Part shown: in pieces, positions 61,098 through 64,000 of the stretch
How positions within the stretch are numbered: position 1 is the stretch's first letter
Layout of the letters: every line of letters begins with the position of its first letter
Assembly (NCBI RefSeq): GCF_024105665.1
Contig: NZ_JAAAMK010000006.1
Span: 1 to 64,000, forward strand
Reading direction: 5' to 3'
DNA: 64,000 bases
Source of the DNA: Aliihoeflea aestuarii
GTDB lineage: Bacteria; Pseudomonadota; Alphaproteobacteria; Rhizobiales; Rhizobiaceae
Made by a program: the position numbers and the translations under genes
Notes under the pieces: generated by a model
Told to the model about the DNA's origin: nothing
Databases searched by the model: none
Seen by the model: the letters and a program-made list of their open reading frames with translations, nothing else

Positions 61098-62285
61098 CTA
61101 CGCCTTCGAAAGGGACGCCGCGCCCTCGAAACGATTGTAGCCGATCGCGGTGGCGACGACGCGTTCGGGAGATCTGGAGGCCGGTGTCTCGTTTTCAGGA
61201 TCGAAGGGCGGATAGGCCGCGTCGTTCGTCAAAGCCAGCGCGGCGAGCGCGACCGCGAACGGAAACTGCGCTTCCTTCATGTGGCCGGTCAGCGTCGAGA
61301 AGGCGCGGACCGCGTGGCTGCCCTGTTCGCGCAACGCCAGTCGTTCGGCGCCGGTCGCGGCATGCGCGCCGGATGCGCCCGAAATGACGAGTTCCGTTCC
61401 GTCCACATCGGGCAATGAGCGCAACAAGCCGGAAACGGCCGCGGCAAAATCGGTGTCCTGCCGGCGCGCCCGCCCGGACGCGACCGCGTCGATCCGGGCA
61501 TAGGCCGTGCGACCGCGCTTTTCGGCATGATCGCGGGATTCCAGCACGAGAAACGCGCCGCCCGATCCGGTGATGACGCCGCCGCCGTCGTTCGCGCCGC
61601 GTTGCCAGACGGACTTCCAGCGCTTGCGGTGAAGATAGCCGCCCAGTTCGTAGCCGAGCAGCATGTCCGGGTGTTCGGTCTGGAAAGCGCCGCCGACGAG
61701 AAGGTGCGAGGACTGGCCCGAGCGGATGCGCGCGGCGGCCGTCTCGATCGCGGCTACGCCCGCGCCCTCCTCGCCCATGAAAGTACGCGAGGAGCCCGTC
61801 ACCTTGTGGACGATGGAAATGTTGCCGGCGAGCAGATTGGAGAGCTGCGCGAGGAAAAGCGTCGGGCGCAGTTCCGTCGTCAGCTTCTCATTGACCAAGA
61901 GGTCGCGGTCGTTGCGCGTCAGCGACGCATCGAGAATGGCTTCGTCGACGCTCGTATCGCGTTCGCCCCCGCCCGCCGCCACGATCATGTCCATCGAGGC
62001 GCAAAGCGCTTCGTCGTCCTTGATTCCGGCATCGGCAAGCGCCAGCCCGGCCGTATAGGTGCCGAGCCGCTGCCAGGTTTCCATCTGGCGCTGGTCGCCG
62101 CGCTTGGGAATCTGTTGGCTCCAGTCAAGCTGGGGCAGGGGGTGCACGGTGTAGGGCGCGAAGCGCTCGCCGTCGAAGACGGCTTTGGCGTTGCCTGACG
62201 ACAGCACCGACCAGTGCGTGTCCGTTCCTTCGCCGAGGCAGGAAACCAGACCGATTCCAGTGATGACGACGTCGTTCGCTGTCAT
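61098..62285 (-). CDS. fabF2XL: Ketosynthase-like protein of the acpXL block with degenerate active site
   Basis: This is a 395-residue protein with a clear thiolase/ketosynthase fold (VVITGIGLVSCLGEGTDTHW, GGAFLVLESRDHAEKRGRTA). However, the nucleophile region reads SSRTFMGEEGAGVAAI, so the Cys position holds Glu (about E173). The first catalytic His is missing (ISGASGAHAATG), and the position equivalent to the catalytic Lys is Ser in FSTLTGHM, which keeps only H335. It probably serves as a non-catalytic, chain-length-setting partner of the adjacent canonical ketosynthase. It lies 15 bp downstream of acpXL, where fabZXL is usual. ATG at 62285. Confidence 0.82.
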   Translation of the reverse strand: MTANDVVITGIGLVSCLGEGTDTHWSVLSSGNAKAVFDGERFAPYTVHPLPQLDWSQQIPKRGDQRQMETWQRLGTYTAGLALADAGIKDDEALCASMDMIVAAGGGERDTSVDEAILDASLTRNDRDLLVNEKLTTELRPTLFLAQLSNLLAGNISIVHKVTGSSRTFMGEEGAGVAAIETAAARIRSGQSSHLLVGGAFQTEHPDMLLGYELGGYLHRKRWKSVWQRGANDGGGVITGSGGAFLVLESRDHAEKRGRTAYARIDAVASGRARRQDTDFAAAVSGLLRSLPDVDGTELVISGASGAHAATGAERLALREQGSHAVRAFSTLTGHMKEAQFPFAVALAALALTNDAAYPPFDPENETPASRSPERVVATAIGYNRFEGAASLSKA

Positions 62286-62300
62286 GCGCCCGCCGTCCCG

Positions 62301-62582
62301 TCAGGCCGCCTTGGCGGCGACGAGCTGGTCGATCTTGGCGCAGAGGTTTTCCATGACGAAGTATTCCTCGGTCGAGGCCTTTCCTTCGTTGACTTCCTGC
62401 GTCCACTTTTCGAGCGGGATCTTGATCCCGAATTCCTTGTCGATCGCGAACACGATGTCGAGGAAGTCGAGCGAATCGATGCCCAGATCGTCGATCGTGT
62501 GGCTCTTCGGCGTGATGGTCTCGCGCTCGATCTCGCTCGTTTCGGCGATGATATCGGCAACCTTGTCGAATGTGGCTGTCAC
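62301..62582 (-). CDS. acpXL: Acyl carrier protein AcpXL
   Basis: This 93-residue acyl carrier protein is longer than typical AcpP and carries the 4'-phosphopantetheine Ser (S37) in [20 protein letters not shown]. It fits AcpXL, the dedicated carrier for very-long-chain hydroxy fatty acids of rhizobial lipid A. It starts with GTG at 62582, preceded by GAGGGA. It begins the five-gene minus-strand operon acpXL, two ketosynthases, dehydrogenase, lpxXL. Confidence 0.93.
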   Translation of the reverse strand: MTATFDKVADIIAETSEIERETITPKSHTIDDLGIDSLDFLDIVFAIDKEFGIKIPLEKWTQEVNEGKASTEEYFVMENLCAKIDQLVAAKAA

Positions 62583-62684
62583 TTGATGTCCCTCGATCGA
62601 GGTTGAAGAAAGAGAAGGTTCGCGCGCTCTCTAATCGGTTTTTGACGGCAGGAAAAGGGCGCTGCCGAAATTGCCGGAGAACTG

Positions 62685-63242
62685 TCAGTTGAAGACGATG
62701 CGTCCGACCGTTTGCAGGGCGCCGTCATGGGCGGTGACGATGATCGCTTCGCCTTCGCGGGGCCGCGTGCCCAAAACCGCATCGACATAGCTGTCATGCG
62801 TGACCATCACGAGAATGCCCGAACCCGTATAGGCTTCGATTTCCTCGATCAGTCTTTGCCGGCGCGCATCGGCCTCCTCGCCGTCGGCGTCGAACGGATC
62901 GAGCCAGTCCACCGTTTCGACCAAGGATGCGCCGAAGGCGAGTTCGGCGGTATCCCTGGTCCGGCAGTACCTGCTGGAGAAGATCTCCTCGACCGGTGCG
63001 GCGCGCGCGGCGAAAAGCGCTCCGATTCGCCGCGCCTGCTGGCGGCCGCGCTCGGAAAGATTGCGCTGCGTGCGGCATGATTCGATGTCAAACGCGGCAG
63101 GTTCTGTGGCACCGGGAGCGTTCGCATGGTTCAAAAGCACGACCTGACCTCCGTTGCGCAGCAACGCCCATCCCGCCTCCGTCGCCGCCGCCGGAAGTGC
63201 GAGGGCAAAGGAAAGGATGGTGATGATCAAGGTGCGGTACAT
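62685..63242 (-). CDS. Periplasmic histidine-phosphatase-fold protein with altered RHG motif
   Basis: This is a 185-residue protein with a Sec signal peptide (MYRTLIITILSFALALPAAA). The phosphoglycerate-mutase-like fold is recognisable by LSERGRQQARRIGALF, IFSSRYCRTRDTAELAF and MVTHDSYVDAVLG with H149. The catalytic N-terminal motif, RHG in the family, reads NHA (N38-H39) here. The nucleophilic His is kept but the neighbouring Arg is replaced, so activity is uncertain. It stands alone, 102 bp upstream of acpXL on the same strand. Confidence 0.78.
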   Translation of the reverse strand: MYRTLIITILSFALALPAAATEAGWALLRNGGQVVLLNHANAPGATEPAAFDIESCRTQRNLSERGRQQARRIGALFAARAAPVEEIFSSRYCRTRDTAELAFGASLVETVDWLDPFDADGEEADARRQRLIEEIEAYTGSGILVMVTHDSYVDAVLGTRPREGEAIIVTAHDGALQTVGRIVFN

Positions 63243-63369
63243 GTAGGCTCCGGAACTGGTTTGGCCTTTTCTATATAGGTCGACCCTATCCGATCGAAAC
63301 CTCGCGGTCGCCGTCCGATTGTCGCGACCGGCGGTTGCGATGCAGCGAAGCGCGCGCTACTGCGGTTCC

Positions 63370-64000
63370 ATGTCGCCTTTGACCGAAACCACCGCCTTTG
63401 TGTTCGGGCTCGTCGCGCTCGGCTACGTGTCGGGCTGGACGGGGTTGTTGAAAAGCTCCATCGGCGATGCGCTGACCGCGTTCGCGGTATCCGTTGCGGT
63501 TCCGATTTTGCTGTTCCGCACGATCATCGAGGCCGATTTTTCGGGAGCCGCGCCGCTGACGCTCTGGGCCTGCTATTTCTTCGCCGTCGCGGTGGCGTGG
63601 GTGACGGCGCAGGTGCTGACGAGCAAGGCGTTCGGCCGCGATGCGCGCGCCAGCGTCGTGGGCGGCGTCTCGGGGTCGTTCTCCAATCTGGTGCTTCTCG
63701 GCCTGCCTCTGATTCAGGGGATTTTCGGCCGCGAGGGGCTAGAGGTCCTGTCCCTGATCGTCGCGGTCCATCTTCCGATCATGATGGCGGCGTCGATCGC
63801 GCTGTTCGAATGGGCCAATCGCGGCTCGGCGGAGGCGAGCCCCGGCGTGGCGGTCATCATCCGCGATTTCCTTTATAAGCTGGTCGCCAATCCGCTGATC
63901 GTCGGCATCCTCGCAGCGCTCGTGTGGCGGCTTGTCGGCCTCGAAATGCCCGCGCTGGGGCAGCGTTTCGTCGATACATTCGCCAATCTTGCGGGCCCCG
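63370..64000 (+). CDS. AEC-family transporter (N-terminal 210 residues; truncated by window edge)
   Basis: The frame open to the window end encodes a membrane protein with about six hydrophobic segments so far. It begins MSPLTETTAFVFGLVALGYVSG and contains VSVAVPILLFRTIIE and GSFSNLVLLGLPLIQGIFG. This matches the auxin-efflux-carrier (AEC) family, which includes malonate and other organic-acid exporters. It is divergent from the phosphatase-like gene. The C-terminal half is outside the window. Confidence 0.85.
   Translation, partial: MSPLTETTAFVFGLVALGYVSGWTGLLKSSIGDALTAFAVSVAVPILLFRTIIEADFSGAAPLTLWACYFFAVAVAWVTAQVLTSKAFGRDARASVVGGVSGSFSNLVLLGLPLIQGIFGREGLEVLSLIVAVHLPIMMAASIALFEWANRGSAEASPGVAVIIRDFLYKLVANPLIVGILAALVWRLVGLEMPALGQRFVDTFANLAGP

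Overview
The window looks like chromosomal DNA of an alphaproteobacterium of the order Hyphomicrobiales (Rhizobiales). The main evidence is the very-long-chain fatty acid lipid A block (acpXL, two ketosynthases, a zinc-type dehydrogenase, lpxXL), the blocks rplM-rpsI and argC-speB, clpP-clpX-lon-hupB, a COX15-type ctaA, and several palindromic intergenic repeats of the sort common in rhizobial genomes. Genes are densely packed with many 1-4 bp stop/start overlaps. I cannot fix the genus. No phage, CRISPR array or plasmid replication gene is visible.

Layout. 1-220: the right end of an IS481-type element next to tRNA-Pro(GGG). 227-10440: an exopolysaccharide region (O-antigen ligase/polymerase-like protein, polyprenyl-P sugar transferase, GT4 glycosyltransferase, export lipoprotein, Wzz/ExoP-like chain-length protein, a CelD-like GNAT protein and a polysaccharide deacetylase), with an Old Yellow Enzyme gene embedded. 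10435-16952: housekeeping genes (DUF2842, ctaA, an APH(6)/Hur-type kinase, argC, speB, a ParDE toxin-antitoxin pair, rpsI, rplM, a PaaI thioesterase). 17063-20978: an acyl-CoA/small-domain operon followed by metY and a cupin. 20975-24253: a membrane protein, a 136-nt multi-hairpin repeat, a cytochrome P450 and a monomeric sarcosine-oxidase-like flavoprotein. 24366-29680: clpP, clpX, lon and hupB. 29750-30654: a lone Flp pilin, tRNA-Val(TAC) and tRNA-Asp(GTC).

30988-40409 is a methylated-amine (glycine-betaine-like) catabolic region. It holds betaine-homocysteine methyltransferase, an XRE regulator with a 22-bp palindrome next to it, a membrane fatty-acid-desaturase-like protein, an orphan PhnD-like binding protein, a dimethylglycine/sarcosine dehydrogenase, a non-pyrrolysine MttB-family methyltransferase and an MFS transporter. 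40597-45755 holds an omega-aminotransferase, an AhpD-like protein and valine-catabolism genes (mmsB and an isobutyryl-CoA-type dehydrogenase). 46210-52733 is a peptide-type ABC transporter with an M20 hydrolase. 52902-57751 is a three-subunit molybdoenzyme, most like the cytoplasmic sulfite dehydrogenase SoeABC, with repeat hairpins in both intergenic gaps. 57762-62582 is the acpXL/lpxXL block. The window closes with a periplasmic histidine-phosphatase-like protein and a truncated AEC-family transporter.

The most interesting points are these. One of the two ketosynthases of the acpXL block has lost the catalytic Cys, first His and Lys, so the pair resembles a ketosynthase/chain-length-factor couple; the dehydratase gene usual at that place is absent. 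The methylated-amine cluster combines a putative di-iron membrane enzyme with MttB, but no corrinoid protein is nearby. All functions are read from sequence patterns only; no database search was run.
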